Positions 9,259 to 19,079 of a stretch of DNA of 64,000 nt are shown here, in pieces. A program made the position numbers and the translations under genes. How positions within the stretch are numbered: the stretch's first letter is position 1; every line of letters begins with the position of its first letter. The notes under the pieces were generated by a model. That model saw only the letters and a program-made list of their open reading frames with translations. It was not told the DNA's origin and did no database searches. This DNA is from Rhodocyclales bacterium RIFCSPLOWO2_02_FULL_63_24 (GTDB lineage: Bacteria > Pseudomonadota > Gammaproteobacteria > Burkholderiales > Rhodocyclaceae): assembly GCA_001828935.1 (NCBI GenBank), contig MHZX01000110.1, positions 20,594-84,593 of the forward strand, read 5' to 3'.

Positions 9259-9639
9259 ATGACCCGCAAAATCGTTTCCACGGTCGCCGCCCCGGCCGCC
9301 ATCGGCACCTATTCCCAGGCGGTGCAGGCCGGCAACACGATCTACCTGTCGGGCCAGATCGGCCTCGACCCCGCCAGCATGCAGATGGTGGACGGCATCG
9401 ACGCGCAGATCGTGCGCGTCTTCGAAAACCTCAAGGCCGTTGCCGCCGCTGCCGGAGCGACGCTGAACGATGCCGTGAAGTTCAACATCTACCTCACGGA
9501 TCTGGCCAACTTCGCCAAGGTCAACGAAACCATGGCGAAGTATGTCAGCGAGCCCTATCCGGCACGCGCCGCGGTGGGCGTCAAGGAATTGCCGCGCGGT
9601 GCACTGGTCGAGGCGGACGCCGTGCTCGTCCTTGGCTGA
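9259..9639 (+). CDS. ridA: RidA family enamine/imine deaminase
   Basis: A 126-residue RidA/YjgF/UK114 protein that hydrolyses reactive enamine and imine intermediates such as 2-aminoacrylate. The family core is clear: [33 protein letters not shown], and [20 protein letters not shown] with the conserved Arg that contacts the substrate carboxylate. It starts 13 bases after fliW. The stop codon overlaps the proposed recG start, so the two may be co-translated. RidA is commonly placed in operons with varied partners, so the recG linkage does not define its role. Confidence 0.95.
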   Translation: MTRKIVSTVAAPAAIGTYSQAVQAGNTIYLSGQIGLDPASMQMVDGIDAQIVRVFENLKAVAAAAGATLNDAVKFNIYLTDLANFAKVNETMAKYVSEPYPARAAVGVKELPRGALVEADAVLVLG

Positions 9640-11722
9640 AAAGCCGGCTGCCGGCGCCAACACCCTCGCGGCCCGCCTGGCCCGGCTCGGTCTGCGCACC
9701 GATGCCGATTTCATCCTGCACCTGCCGCTGCGCTACGAAGACGAGACCCGCATTACCGCGCTGCGCGACGCGCGACCCGGCATCGCGGCGCAGTTCGAAG
9801 TCGAGGTGGTCGACAGCGAAATTGCCTACCGGCCGCGGCGCCAGTTGCTGGCGCGGGTCAGGGATAGCAGCGGCGCACTGCTGCTGCGCTTCCTGAACTT
9901 CTATCCGAGTCAGCAAAAGGTCTTGCATCCGGGCGCGCGCCTGCGCATCTTCGGCGAAACCCACGAGGGCTATCTCGGCGCCGAAATCATTCATCCGCGC
10001 TTCCGCGCCGTCGCCGCCGACGAGCCCTTGCCGGAGCGCCTGACGCCGGTCTATCCGACCACCGCAGGCCTCGGCCAGGCCACTTTGCGCCGCCTGATCG
10101 GGCGCGCGCTGGAGCGCGCCGACCTGGGCGACACGCTGCCGCCGGCGCTGCGTCGGCGCCTGCGCCTGCCTGAATTCGCCGCCGCCATCCAGCGCCTGCA
10201 CACGCCGCCGCCGGAAATGAGCCAGGCGGTGCTGGAGTCGCGCGAGCACCCGGCCTGGCGCCGCGTCCAGTTCGACGAACTGCTGGCGCAGCAACTCAGC
10301 CTGCGCCGCGCCTACAGTGCCCGCCGCGCGCGCGGCGCGCCGCCGCTGGTGCCGACGACGACCCTCACCGCGGCCTTGCTCGAATCCCTGCCGTTTCGTC
10401 TCACCGCCGCGCAAGCCAGCGCCTGGCAGGAGATCGCTGCCGACCTCAAGCAGCCGCATCCGATGCAGCGCCTGCTGCAGGGCGACGTCGGCAGCGGCAA
10501 AACCGTGGTCGCCGCGCTGGCCATGCTGCAGGCGGTCGAAGCCGGCTATCAGGCGGCCCTGATGGCGCCGACCGAGATCCTCGCCGAGCAGCATTACCGC
10601 AAGCTGGCGGCCTGGCTGGAACCGCTCGGTCTGGAAGTCGCCTGGCTTACCGGCAGCCTGAAAAAGCGCGACAAGGATGCGGCGATCGCAAGAGTCGGCG
10701 CTGGCGAGACGCCGATCGTGATCGGCACCCACGCCCTGATCGAAGATAAGGTTGGGTTCGCCCGGCTCGGCCTGGCGATTGTCGACGAGCAGCACCGCTT
10801 CGGCGTGCGGCAGCGTCTGGCGCTGAAGGAGAAGGGCCTCTTCGCGCATCAACTGGCGATGTCGGCGACGCCGATTCCGCGCACTCTGGCCATGAGCTAT
10901 TACGCCGACCTCGATGTCTCGGTACTCGACGAACTGCCGCCCGGGCGCAGCCCGGTGACCACCAAGCTGGTCTCGGAGGCCCGTCGCGAGCAGGTCGTGG
11001 CGCGCGTGCATGAGGCCTGCCGCGGCGGGCGCCAGGCCTATTGGGTCTGTCCGCTGATCGAAGAAAACGAAGTTTCGGTGGAGGCTAACGAGAGCGAAGC
11101 GAACGTTAAGCGCAGCGGCCGGAACCAAAACGCCGTTTTGCAGCTCAAGACCGCCGAGGAAACCTATGCGCGTCTGCTCGCCGAGCTGCCGGACCTGCGC
11201 GTCGGCCTGGTGCACGGCCGGCTCAAGACAGCGGAGAAGGCCGCGGTGATGGCCGCCTTCGTGCGCAACGAAATCCAGGTGCTGGTGGCAACCACGGTGA
11301 TCGAGGTCGGCGTCGATGTGCCGAACGCGAGCCTGATGGTGATCGAGCACGCCGAGCGCTTCGGCCTGGCGCAGCTTCATCAGCTGCGCGGCCGCGTCGG
11401 GCGCGGCGTCGACGCTTCGACCTGCATCCTGCTCTACGCCCAGCCGCTGGGCGAATTGGCGCGAGCACGGTTGAAAGTCATTTTCGAAAGCACCGACGGC
11501 TTCGCGATTGCGCGCGAGGACCTGCGCCTGCGCGGTCCCGGCGAATTCATCGGTGCGCGGCAAAGCGGCCTGCCGCTGTTGCGCTATGCCGACCTGGAAG
11601 ATGCGGCGCTGGTCGAGCAGGCGCGCGCCGCGGCGGAAGACATGCTGCGCGACCAGCCGCAGCTCGCGGCCGCCCATCTCCAGCGCTGGCTCGGCGGGCG
11701 CGAGGAACTGCTCAAGGCATGA
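9632..11722 (+). CDS. recG: ATP-dependent DNA helicase RecG
   Basis: RecG is a monomeric helicase that remodels stalled replication forks and branches Holliday junctions. The wedge/OB domain lies in the first third. Helicase motifs follow: Walker [20 protein letters not shown] box VDEQHRFG, motif [24 protein letters not shown] and QLRGRVGRG. About 23 residues (near [19 protein letters not shown]) between the second-domain start and [10 protein letters not shown] have no counterpart in E. coli RecG and come from a palindromic insertion. There is no good ATG. The TTG at 9632 overlapping the ridA stop fits the family N-terminus; the ORF-track start lies inside ridA. Confidence 0.95.
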   Translation: MAEKPAAGANTLAARLARLGLRTDADFILHLPLRYEDETRITALRDARPGIAAQFEVEVVDSEIAYRPRRQLLARVRDSSGALLLRFLNFYPSQQKVLHPGARLRIFGETHEGYLGAEIIHPRFRAVAADEPLPERLTPVYPTTAGLGQATLRRLIGRALERADLGDTLPPALRRRLRLPEFAAAIQRLHTPPPEMSQAVLESREHPAWRRVQFDELLAQQLSLRRAYSARRARGAPPLVPTTTLTAALLESLPFRLTAAQASAWQEIAADLKQPHPMQRLLQGDVGSGKTVVAALAMLQAVEAGYQAALMAPTEILAEQHYRKLAAWLEPLGLEVAWLTGSLKKRDKDAAIARVGAGETPIVIGTHALIEDKVGFARLGLAIVDEQHRFGVRQRLALKEKGLFAHQLAMSATPIPRTLAMSYYADLDVSVLDELPPGRSPVTTKLVSEARREQVVARVHEACRGGRQAYWVCPLIEENEVSVEANESEANVKRSGRNQNAVLQLKTAEETYARLLAELPDLRVGLVHGRLKTAEKAAVMAAFVRNEIQVLVATTVIEVGVDVPNASLMVIEHAERFGLAQLHQLRGRVGRGVDASTCILLYAQPLGELARARLKVIFESTDGFAIAREDLRLRGPGEFIGARQSGLPLLRYADLEDAALVEQARAAAEDMLRDQPQLAAAHLQRWLGGREELLKA
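11066..11138. repeat. Palindromic in-frame insertion inside recG
   Basis: The stretch contains imperfect inverted arms, TTTCGGTGGAGGCTAACG on the left and CGTTAAGCGCAGCGGCCGG on the right. It encodes polar, low-complexity residues not expected at this place in RecG. The frame is kept. It resembles palindromic elements that insert into coding genes. The GTTAAGC end recalls an integron attC arm, but the spacing is too short for attC. Only one clear copy is seen in this window. Confidence 0.5.
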
Positions 11723-12264
11723 GGCCGAGGAATCGCAAGAGCCGTGGTCGCGACGCCGGCGGCTGGCCGGCGTTGTGTACCGAGCGCGGTGCGCTGCGCG
11801 CCTGGTTGCGCGAAACCGGTTCGCTCACCGCGCGCCTGCGCCTGAGCGGGCTGGTCGGCGTGCACCTGCTGCGCCAAGGGCTGCGCCGGCCGCAGCACGA
11901 CGAGCGGCGCGCGCTGCACCTGGCGGCCGGCCGTCTTGCGCCGGTGCGCGAGGTGGTGTTGCAGGTGGCTGGCCGTGTCGCCGTGTTTGCCCACACCGCC
12001 GCCAACCTCGCGGCCTTGAAACTGCTGCGCCGCGCCGGCCGGCGCCCGCTGGCCAGTGTGTTGTTTGCCGACCCGCGGGTCAAGGCTGGGCCGCTCTACT
12101 ACCGCCAGCTCGATGCCCGTCATCCCTTGCATCGCGCCGCGGTCTTCTGGTGCGAAGGCCCGGAGCCGCGCCGCCTGCCGGCCCGGCGCGCCTTGTTTGT
12201 CCGCGGCGCGGCGCGCCTGCTGGTCACCGAAGTCTTTCTGCCGTGGTCCCGCGGTCAATCTTGA
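11719..12264 (+). CDS. ubiC: Chorismate pyruvate-lyase
   Basis: UbiC converts chorismate to 4-hydroxybenzoate, the first committed step of ubiquinone synthesis. The protein has 181 residues. It shows the GALRAWLRETGSLTARLR start, APVREVVLQ carrying the conserved Arg, a PLASVLFADP segment, and LLVTEVFLP with the catalytic Glu near the C-terminus. The ATG overlaps the recG stop (ATGA). ubiA follows 60 bases later and continues the pathway. The protein is more Arg-rich than the E. coli enzyme, as expected for high GC. Confidence 0.92.
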   Translation: MRPRNRKSRGRDAGGWPALCTERGALRAWLRETGSLTARLRLSGLVGVHLLRQGLRRPQHDERRALHLAAGRLAPVREVVLQVAGRVAVFAHTAANLAALKLLRRAGRRPLASVLFADPRVKAGPLYYRQLDARHPLHRAAVFWCEGPEPRRLPARRALFVRGAARLLVTEVFLPWSRGQS

Positions 12265-12324
12265 ATCGTTTGCCCGCCGTCGCCGGCTGCGGCCATTGCG
12301 CGCGACTGCCGTTAAAATCGGCGC

Positions 12325-13212
12325 ATGACTTTCGCTGACCTCAGGCAACGCCTCGATCTCTACGAGAAGCTGATGCGGCTGGACAAGCCGATCGGCACGC
12401 TGCTGCTGCTATGGCCCACGTTCTGGGCGCTCTGGATCGCCAGCGAGGGCCAGCCGCAGGCGCTGCTGGCCTGGATCTTCGCACTCGGCACGCTGCTGAT
12501 GCGCTCCGCCGGCTGCGTCATCAACGACTATGCCGACCGCGATTTCGATCCGCACGTCGAGCGCACCCGGGAAAGACCGCTGGCGGCGCGCCGGGTGTCC
12601 ACCCGCGAGGCGCTGACGCTCGCCGCCGTTCTCATCGTGTGCGCCTTCCTGCTGATACTGCCGATTCTGCGCGATGTCTGGTGGCTGGCGCTGATCGCGG
12701 TCTTCCTCGCCGCGAGCTATCCCTTCACCAAACGCTTCTTCGCCCTGCCGCAGGCCTATCTCGGCGTTGCCTTCGGTTTCGGCATTCCCATGGCGTTTGC
12801 CGCCGCGACCGGCGAAGTCGGCCTGCTGGGATGGACGCTGCTGGTCGCCAACATCTTCTGGGCGCTGGCCTACGACACGGAATACGCCATGGTCGACCGC
12901 GAGGACGACCTCAAGATCGGCATTCGCACCGCAGCCATTACCTTCGGCCGCTTCGACGTCGTCGCGGTGATGCTCTGCTATGCCGCGACGCTCGCCATCC
13001 TCGCCGTGGTCGGCTGGCAACTGGGCTACGGCGCCGGGTATTTCATCGGGTTGGCCGCCGCCGCCGCGGTGGCCGGCTACCACTACACCCTGATCCGCGA
13101 TCGCGGACGGGAGGGCTGTTTCGCCGCGTTCAGGCACAACAAGTGGTTTGGCGCGGCGATCTTCGCCGGCATCGTCGCGGAGCTCAATCTCCAGCCCTGG
13201 CTGGTGCAGTGA
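12325..13212 (+). CDS. ubiA: 4-hydroxybenzoate polyprenyltransferase
   Basis: An integral membrane prenyltransferase that attaches the polyprenyl side chain to 4-hydroxybenzoate in ubiquinone synthesis. It has 295 residues and eight to nine hydrophobic segments. The two Asp-rich Mg/diphosphate sites are visible: [20 protein letters not shown] and [19 protein letters not shown]. Together with ubiC directly upstream and ubiD on the far side of the histidine kinase it makes a ubiquinone cluster. Its 3' end overlaps the convergent kinase gene by 29 bases. Confidence 0.97.
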   Translation: MTFADLRQRLDLYEKLMRLDKPIGTLLLLWPTFWALWIASEGQPQALLAWIFALGTLLMRSAGCVINDYADRDFDPHVERTRERPLAARRVSTREALTLAAVLIVCAFLLILPILRDVWWLALIAVFLAASYPFTKRFFALPQAYLGVAFGFGIPMAFAAATGEVGLLGWTLLVANIFWALAYDTEYAMVDREDDLKIGIRTAAITFGRFDVVAVMLCYAATLAILAVVGWQLGYGAGYFIGLAAAAAVAGYHYTLIRDRGREGCFAAFRHNKWFGAAIFAGIVAELNLQPWLVQ

Positions 13213-15001
13213 CCGCTGCCTGCCCGCTGCGGCGGTCCTCATCCCGGTTCAGCGCGATCACTTCGCTGAGTGCGGCGCGCAAGCGGGCCGGCTTGATCGG
13301 CTTGTGCAGCATGACGAGATTGGCCTCCCTGGCCGCCCGCAATGCGGCCTGGCTGGTGTCGCCGCTGACCAGCAGCGCCGGCAAGTGGGCGCCGTAACGT
13401 TTGCGCAGGGCCTCGATGGCATCGATACCGTTGCCCGGGCCCGACAAACCCATGTCCGAGATGACCGCGTCGATCGTCGCCTGGCCGCGCTCGATCCGGG
13501 CCAGGGCCTCGGCGACGGACCCGGCGGTCGTTACCTCGCAGCCCCAGCCCTGCAGCAGGGCGTGCATTCCGGTGCGGATCGCCTCTTCATCGTCGATCAT
13601 GAGTATCCGGCGCCCCTTGAGGTTGCCCGCGGCCGGCGCGGGTTCCGGTTTGGACAGGGGCGTCGCCGCCGGATCCGGCGCGGTGGTCAGGGGCGCCGAC
13701 ACGGCGAAGCAGGAGCCCCGCCCCGGTTCCGAACGCAAGGACAAGGGATGGTCGAGCAGACGCGCGACGCGCTCGACGATGGACAGGCCGAGGCCGATCC
13801 CCTGCTGCCGGTCCCTGGCCTTGTTGCCGGCCTGGTAGAACTCGCTGAAGATCGCTGCTTGCTCCTCGTGGGCAATGCCGATGCCGGTGTCGAACACGCC
13901 GATCAGCAGTCGGTCCTGGCGCCGCCGGCAGCCGAGCAGGACGCGGCCTGCGGGCGTGTAGCGGATGGCGTTTGACAACAGGTTGCGCAAGACCTGGCCG
14001 AGCAGCGCCGGATCGCTGACGATCTGCGCCGAGCAGGGCATGACGCGCAACCGGATACCCTGGTGTTCGGCGATCGGCATGAATTCGCGCGCCATCTCGG
14101 CAAGTACGGTTTGTACCGGAAACGGGCGGCAGTCCGCCTTGATCACATTGGCGTCGAGCTTGGAGACGTCGAGCAGGGCGTCGAGCAACGCGTTCATGGC
14201 CTCGGCCGACTGCCGGGCGTGGGTCAGCAACTCGGCGCCGCGTGGCGTTTGCGCTTCGTGGCGCAGCAGTTCGTGAAAGATCGACAAGGCCTGCATGGGC
14301 TGGCGCAGGTCGTGGCTGGCGGCGGCAAGAAAGCGCGCCTTGGCGTGATAGGCCTGTTCCGCCACGTCGCGCTGCGTGGTCAGTTCCTTGGCCATGGCTT
14401 CGTTGCGGAAACGCAGCTGCTGGGCCTCGATGAAAATCCGGTTGCGCTTCCGCGCCTGCCAGATCGTCATCGGCAGGAATACCAGCAGCATGAGGGCGAG
14501 GATGGTATGCAGGCGGTCGCCGACCGTCAGCAGCCAGACCGTGGGCGGGCCGATCGAGGCGACGATATAGGCGCGCGACGGCGGCATGTAGGAAAAGCCT
14601 TCCGAGGCGTTGCTCGAGGCCGCCACCGTGATCACCGTCAGAATCACCAGTTGGGACTCGGTCGGCAGATGCGCGAGCATGGCGGTGTTGGCGAGGCCCC
14701 AGCAGACCCCTGCCAGGCCGCCGCCGATGGCCTGGCTGCGCCCCCACTCCCGGGTACTGCGGCTGCCCGGTGCACGGCGATAGCGCCATACCTGCCAGGC
14801 GCGTACCAGCGTGACGACATAGAGGGCAAGCAAGGCCGGCTGCCAGGTCCAGTCCGGGATGCCGTCGTGCACCACATAAACCAGCAGGCTCAGTACCAGC
14901 GCACCGGCCAGGTTCTGGTCGTTGGTTTCGCTGAAAAAGGCCCTGATCTGCTCGGCTTTGACGACAGCGCGCTCTTCCTCCGACAGGAATTCGATGGACA
15001 T
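13184..15001 (-). CDS. Hybrid sensor histidine kinase with C-terminal receiver
   Basis: A membrane sensor kinase of 605 residues. An N-terminal region with about six hydrophobic segments (residues 30-180) leads into a short coiled coil, then the HisKA domain with [12 protein letters not shown] carrying the phospho-acceptor His. The ATPase domain has [18 protein letters not shown] and [10 protein letters not shown] receiver domain closes the protein, with acidic IDDEE, phospho-acceptor Asp in VISDMGLSG and Lys in HKPIKP. No HPt domain is seen. The start at 15001 ([10 protein letters not shown]) is chosen because the longer ORF runs antisense through ubiD. The signal sensed is unknown. Confidence 0.9.
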   Translation of the reverse strand: MSIEFLSEEERAVVKAEQIRAFFSETNDQNLAGALVLSLLVYVVHDGIPDWTWQPALLALYVVTLVRAWQVWRYRRAPGSRSTREWGRSQAIGGGLAGVCWGLANTAMLAHLPTESQLVILTVITVAASSNASEGFSYMPPSRAYIVASIGPPTVWLLTVGDRLHTILALMLLVFLPMTIWQARKRNRIFIEAQQLRFRNEAMAKELTTQRDVAEQAYHAKARFLAAASHDLRQPMQALSIFHELLRHEAQTPRGAELLTHARQSAEAMNALLDALLDVSKLDANVIKADCRPFPVQTVLAEMAREFMPIAEHQGIRLRVMPCSAQIVSDPALLGQVLRNLLSNAIRYTPAGRVLLGCRRRQDRLLIGVFDTGIGIAHEEQAAIFSEFYQAGNKARDRQQGIGLGLSIVERVARLLDHPLSLRSEPGRGSCFAVSAPLTTAPDPAATPLSKPEPAPAAGNLKGRRILMIDDEEAIRTGMHALLQGWGCEVTTAGSVAEALARIERGQATIDAVISDMGLSGPGNGIDAIEALRKRYGAHLPALLVSGDTSQAALRAAREANLVMLHKPIKPARLRAALSEVIALNRDEDRRSGQAAVTAPARAGD

Positions 15002-15142
15002 CGTGCGTAACGGATTGCTTGGACGGGAAACAGGTCGACACTGTAGCCGACAACCCGGCAATCGGCGCGCGGCGGCGTTGCGCTTGCGTAATCCGTGCCC
15101 GGCGATGAAGCACGCTTGGACGCGGGCGGTTAAACTCGCGCC

Positions 15143-16633
15143 ATGAACTACTCCGATCTGCGCGATTTCATTGCTCAACTGGAAGCGCTTGGCGAGCTCA
15201 AGCGGATAGCGGTCGAAGTCGATCCCTGCCTGGAAATGACCGAAATTGCCGACCGCGTACTGCGCGCGGGCGGGCCGGCGCTGCTGTTCGAGAAACCGAA
15301 GGGGCACTCGATGCCGGTGCTGACCAACCTGTTCGGCACGCCGCGCCGGGTGGCGCTCGGCATAGCCGCCGCGGAGGGCGATGACGGCGCTGCGGCCGAC
15401 TGGACGCGCCGCCTGCGCGAGGTCGGCAGCCTGCTGGCCTTTCTCAAGGAACCCGAGCCGCCGAAGGGGCTGAAGGACGCCTGGGACAAGCTGCCGGTGT
15501 TGAAGCAGGTGCTCAACATGGCGCCCAAGCTCGTGAGCTCGGCGCCGTGCCAGGAAGTCGTTTGGGAGGGCAGGGAGGTCGGCCTGGCGCGCCTGCCGCT
15601 GCAGACCTGCTGGCCGGGCGACGCCGCGCCGCTGATTACCTGGGGCCTGGTCGTCACGCGCGGGCCGGCCAAGACGCGGCAGAATCTCGGCATCTACCGC
15701 CAGCAACTGCTCGGCCCGAACAAGCTGATCATGCGCTGGCTGGCGCATCGCGGCGGCGCGCTGGATTATCGCGAGCATTGCGCGGCCCACCCCGGCGAGC
15801 CTTTCCCGGTCGCGGTGGCGATCGGTGCCGATCCGGCGACCATCCTGGCGGCCGTCACGCCCGTACCCGATACGTTGTCCGAATACCAGTTCGCCGGTTT
15901 GCTGCGCGGCGCCAAGACCGAGGTGGTGAAATGTCTCGGGTCCGACCTGCAGGTGCCGGCTTCCGCGGAGATCGTGCTGGAGGGCGTCATCCACCCCGGT
16001 GAAGTCGCGCAGGAAGGCCCTTTCGGCGACCACACCGGCTATTACAACGAGACGGCCGAGTTTCCCGTGTTCACCGTCGAACGCATCTGCATGCGTCGCG
16101 ATCCCATCTACCATTCCACCTACACCGGCAAGCCGCCCGACGAACCGGCGATGCTCGGCCTGGCGCTGAACGAGGTCTTCGTTCCGCTGTTGCAGAAGCA
16201 GTTTCCCGAGATCGTCGATTTCTACCTGCCGCCGGAGGGCTGTTCCTACCGGATGGCTGTGGTCAGCATCAAAAAACAGTATCCGGGGCATGCCAAGCGC
16301 GTGATGTTCGGCATCTGGAGCTTCCTGCGCCAGTTCATGTACACCAAGTTCATCATCGTCACCGACGCCGACGTCGATGTGCGCTCCTGGCCGGAAGTGA
16401 TCTGGGCGCTCACCACGCGCGTTGACGCCGCGCGCGACACCCTGATTGCCGAGAACACGCCCATTGATTACCTCGATTTCGCCTCACCGGTGGCGAGCCT
16501 CGGTAGCAAAATGGGCATCGACGCGACCAACAAATGGCCGGGAGAAACAGCGCGCGAGTGGGGCCGCCCGATCGCCATGGAGCAAGCCGTCAAGCAGCGC
16601 ATAGACGCGCTCTGGCAGCAATTGGGATTGTAG
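15143..16633 (+). CDS. ubiD: 4-hydroxy-3-polyprenylbenzoate decarboxylase
   Basis: UbiD removes the carboxyl group of 4-hydroxy-3-polyprenylbenzoate using prenylated FMN made by UbiX. At 496 residues it matches the E. coli enzyme. It begins [22 protein letters not shown] and shows [16 protein letters not shown], then the [20 protein letters not shown] block with the conserved acidic/Arg active-site network, and [12 protein letters not shown] near the end. It is divergent from the histidine kinase, with 141 bases between them that must carry both promoters. Confidence 0.97.
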   Translation: MNYSDLRDFIAQLEALGELKRIAVEVDPCLEMTEIADRVLRAGGPALLFEKPKGHSMPVLTNLFGTPRRVALGIAAAEGDDGAAADWTRRLREVGSLLAFLKEPEPPKGLKDAWDKLPVLKQVLNMAPKLVSSAPCQEVVWEGREVGLARLPLQTCWPGDAAPLITWGLVVTRGPAKTRQNLGIYRQQLLGPNKLIMRWLAHRGGALDYREHCAAHPGEPFPVAVAIGADPATILAAVTPVPDTLSEYQFAGLLRGAKTEVVKCLGSDLQVPASAEIVLEGVIHPGEVAQEGPFGDHTGYYNETAEFPVFTVERICMRRDPIYHSTYTGKPPDEPAMLGLALNEVFVPLLQKQFPEIVDFYLPPEGCSYRMAVVSIKKQYPGHAKRVMFGIWSFLRQFMYTKFIIVTDADVDVRSWPEVIWALTTRVDAARDTLIAENTPIDYLDFASPVASLGSKMGIDATNKWPGETAREWGRPIAMEQAVKQRIDALWQQLGL

Positions 16634-16641
16634 GAGGAACA

Positions 16642-17067
16642 ATGACCGAATCCGAGGTGATTCCCGCGGACGATGGAGCGGACGGCGAGCTGGATGGGCC
16701 GCGCGCCTGGTGCCATGTGATGTACGGGCTGCATGCGCTGTCGGCGGCTTCCGGGATACTCAGTTCAGCCACCATCATCGGCGCCTTTGTCTTCGGCTGG
16801 CCGTCGATCATTGCCGTGATCATCAACTATGTCACGCGCGACAGGGTGCGCGGCACCTGGCTGGCCACCCACTGGCGCTGGCAGTTGCGCAGCTTCTGGT
16901 TTGCCGCGCTATGGCTGCTGGTGGCGGGCCTGCTGACGATTACCCTGATCGGCATTCCGGCGGCGTTCATGGTGGTTGTCGGTACCGGCCTGTGGGTGCT
17001 CTACCGCGTGATCCGAGGCTGGATGGCGCTGCTTGATCGCCGCGGCATGCCGGTTCCGGCGGCCTGA
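16642..17067 (+). CDS. Small DUF4870-like membrane protein
   Basis: A protein of 141 residues with three hydrophobic segments. The pattern FGWPSIIAVIINYVTRDRVRGTW, then WLATHWRWQLRSFWFA and a final long hydrophobic helix, fits small DUF4870-type inner-membrane proteins of unknown function. The start at 16642 has AGGAGGA six bases upstream and follows the ubiD stop by eight bases, so it is likely co-transcribed with ubiD. The ORF-track start lies within ubiD and is not supported. Confidence 0.8.
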   Translation: MTESEVIPADDGADGELDGPRAWCHVMYGLHALSAASGILSSATIIGAFVFGWPSIIAVIINYVTRDRVRGTWLATHWRWQLRSFWFAALWLLVAGLLTITLIGIPAAFMVVVGTGLWVLYRVIRGWMALLDRRGMPVPAA

Positions 17068-17220
17068 GCTTGCTTACCCCGGATTCCGCTGCGCGGTGGG
17101 CAACGCCGGCCCGCGTCCGAGCGGATACCGTCCCTCCGGGACATAGAGCGGAGCTCACCGGCGCGCCAAGCGTGTTCAAATGCCACTTCCTGCCCCCATC
17201 GTTCACATTCAAGTCTTGCC

Positions 17221-18675
17221 ATGGAAAATCAGCAGCAATCGGCCATTGCGACGCTCCTGCAGCGTATGGACAGCAGCCCCGGATTCGCCGGGCTGGGCGC
17301 TTCGGTACAGACCATCAGCCGTTTGAGCGACGATGTCGACGGCGGCACGCGCGATATCGCAGAAAGCATTTTGCGCGATGCGGCGCTGACCGCCCGGTTG
17401 CTGCGCATGGCCAATTCGAGCCGCAATGCGCGGGGCGGGCGCAACATCTCGACCATCGACCAGGCGCTGGTGATCCTGGGTTTGAATACCGTCAAGTCGG
17501 TCGCGCTGTCCCTGGCGCTGCTCGATTCCCTGTCGCGCAAGCCGCAATCCAGGCTGTTGCAGGCCGAGATTGTCGCTGCCTACTTCTGCGGCACCCTGGC
17601 CGGCGAAATCACCCGCGTCAATGCGCCGCGCTTCAGTGCCCAGGAAGCCCAGGTGTGCGGACTGATGCAGAACCTCGGCCGGATGATGGCGACCTATTAT
17701 CTGTACGAGGATATCGAGCAAAGTCGCATCCTCCAGGCGGAAAAGAACCTGACGGAAGACGATGCGGTCGAAATGACGCTGGGCATGAGTTTTGAAGCCA
17801 TCGGCGCCGCCATCGCGCGCCACTGGTGCCTGCCCGATGTGCTGCAGAACAGCCTGGCCCCGGAAATCGGCAAGGCGCCGCCGCGCGCCGCGGCCAACGC
17901 CCTGAGCTGGCATCAGTTGTGTTCCTCGTTTTGCCGCCGTGTCACGGAGGCCCTGTTTCGCCTGCCGGAGAACCGGGAGCGGGTCGAGATCAACCGCGAA
18001 CTGGAGTTCTTCCGCAGCGCGCTGCGCCTGAAGGACGACGAGGTTCGCGAGTGGATCGAGAACTGCCTGCATGAAACCGACGTGCTGCTGGCCGAAATGG
18101 CCTTTCCGTGCAACGTCGAACAGGCCCGAACGCTGCTGCGCAAGGCCTCCGAGCGGGTGCTGGACGTGCTTTCGTCGGGCGACAGCCTGACCAAGAACAA
18201 ATACAGCGTCGACGGCCGCACCCCGGTCGAGGTGATCCAGTACGTCCTGCGACTGATCCACGACCGGTATAGCTTCGACCACACCCTGCTGTGTCTGCCG
18301 GACGGTTCGTCCGGACTGGCGGCGATTGCCGGGGTGGGCAAGAATGCAAGCCAGGTCACCTCCCGCTTCCGTTGCAGCGGGCCGAAGCCGGACCTGTTCC
18401 GCGCGATCATGGCGCGCAAGCTGGACACCTTTGTCGCCGACGCCAACGCCCCGGCCTATGCCAAACTGCTGCCGGCCTGGTACCAGGAACTGGTCGGCGC
18501 TCGTTCATTCGTGATCCTGCCCCTGATCGCAGGCGGCAAGTTGCTGGGACTGATCTACGGCGACTTTTCCGAGCCGCGCGCCAGCCCGCCGTCGGGGCTG
18601 GCGGAAGGCCTCATGCAGGATTGGCGCGCGCAGCTGATCCACGCCCTGCAATCGGGCGCGACGAAGCAGTTGTAG
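17221..18675 (+). CDS. HDOD domain protein with C-terminal GAF-like region
   Basis: A 484-residue cytoplasmic protein. Residues 10-210 form an HDOD domain, a catalytically inactive HD-GYP relative found in signalling proteins. Its hallmarks here are ILRDAALTARLLRMANS, the DQALVILGLNTVKSVALS helix and a GLMQNLGRMM segment. Residues about 330-480 resemble a GAF domain (HTLLCLPDGSSGLAAIAGVG, SFVILPLIAGGKLLGLIYG). HDOD-GAF proteins in proteobacteria often link to motility or c-di-GMP control. It stands alone, with a diguanylate cyclase 400 bases downstream. Confidence 0.88.
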   Translation: MENQQQSAIATLLQRMDSSPGFAGLGASVQTISRLSDDVDGGTRDIAESILRDAALTARLLRMANSSRNARGGRNISTIDQALVILGLNTVKSVALSLALLDSLSRKPQSRLLQAEIVAAYFCGTLAGEITRVNAPRFSAQEAQVCGLMQNLGRMMATYYLYEDIEQSRILQAEKNLTEDDAVEMTLGMSFEAIGAAIARHWCLPDVLQNSLAPEIGKAPPRAAANALSWHQLCSSFCRRVTEALFRLPENRERVEINRELEFFRSALRLKDDEVREWIENCLHETDVLLAEMAFPCNVEQARTLLRKASERVLDVLSSGDSLTKNKYSVDGRTPVEVIQYVLRLIHDRYSFDHTLLCLPDGSSGLAAIAGVGKNASQVTSRFRCSGPKPDLFRAIMARKLDTFVADANAPAYAKLLPAWYQELVGARSFVILPLIAGGKLLGLIYGDFSEPRASPPSGLAEGLMQDWRAQLIHALQSGATKQL

Positions 18676-18736
18676 CGGACGACGCCCACGGTCGTCCGTC
18701 GGCGGCCATGCGAACGTGGCATTTCGGAGGACTGCG

Positions 18737-19052
18737 ATGCGTTACCCGATGCCCGTGCTGTTGCTGATGTGCGCGACTGCCGCGTGCCATGCGCAGGTGG
18801 ACATCCCTCCGGCCGGGGCAGGCTGCGGCGAGGTGGTCAGGGTCGACACCCACGAACGCAGCACCACCCGTTACGCGCTGGCCCATCCGCGGATCGCGCC
18901 GGCGCACCAAGGCGTCCGTATGGCTCGCCGGCACCAGTCGCGGTACCATTTCGGCGCTGAATGCGGCGACAAGACTTAGCGGCCCCGCGGCACCCGACGG
19001 CCTGGTGCTGACGTCGGCGTTACGTTTCGCCGGACATTGTTATCGATTATGA
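18737..19052 (+). pseudogene. Remnant of a secreted alpha/beta hydrolase
   Basis: An ATG at 18737 with GGAGG upstream opens an 80-residue frame. It has a signal peptide (MRYPMPVLLLMCATAACHA) and a mature start CGEVVRVDTHERSTTRYALAHP. The next frame over, ending at 19052, reads VWLAGTSRGTISALNAATRL then DGLVLTSA, which is the nucleophile-elbow region (GTSRG) of an alpha/beta hydrolase. The oxyanion-hole part and about 100 residues in between are missing, and the two pieces are in different frames. I read this as a hydrolase gene collapsed by deletion and frameshift. The short first frame may still be translated. Confidence 0.65.
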
Positions 19053-19079
19053 TGCGGCGCGACATCCGGCGTTGACGAC

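Noticed and set aside
11080-11115. Possible integron attC site in recG
   Set aside because: The GTTAAGC arm fits, but the opposite arm and the spacing do not; no integrase or cassette array is present.
15002-16291. N-terminal extension of the histidine kinase ORF opposite ubiD
   Set aside because: It is antisense to ubiD, has no domain match, and a Met at 15001 gives a complete kinase.
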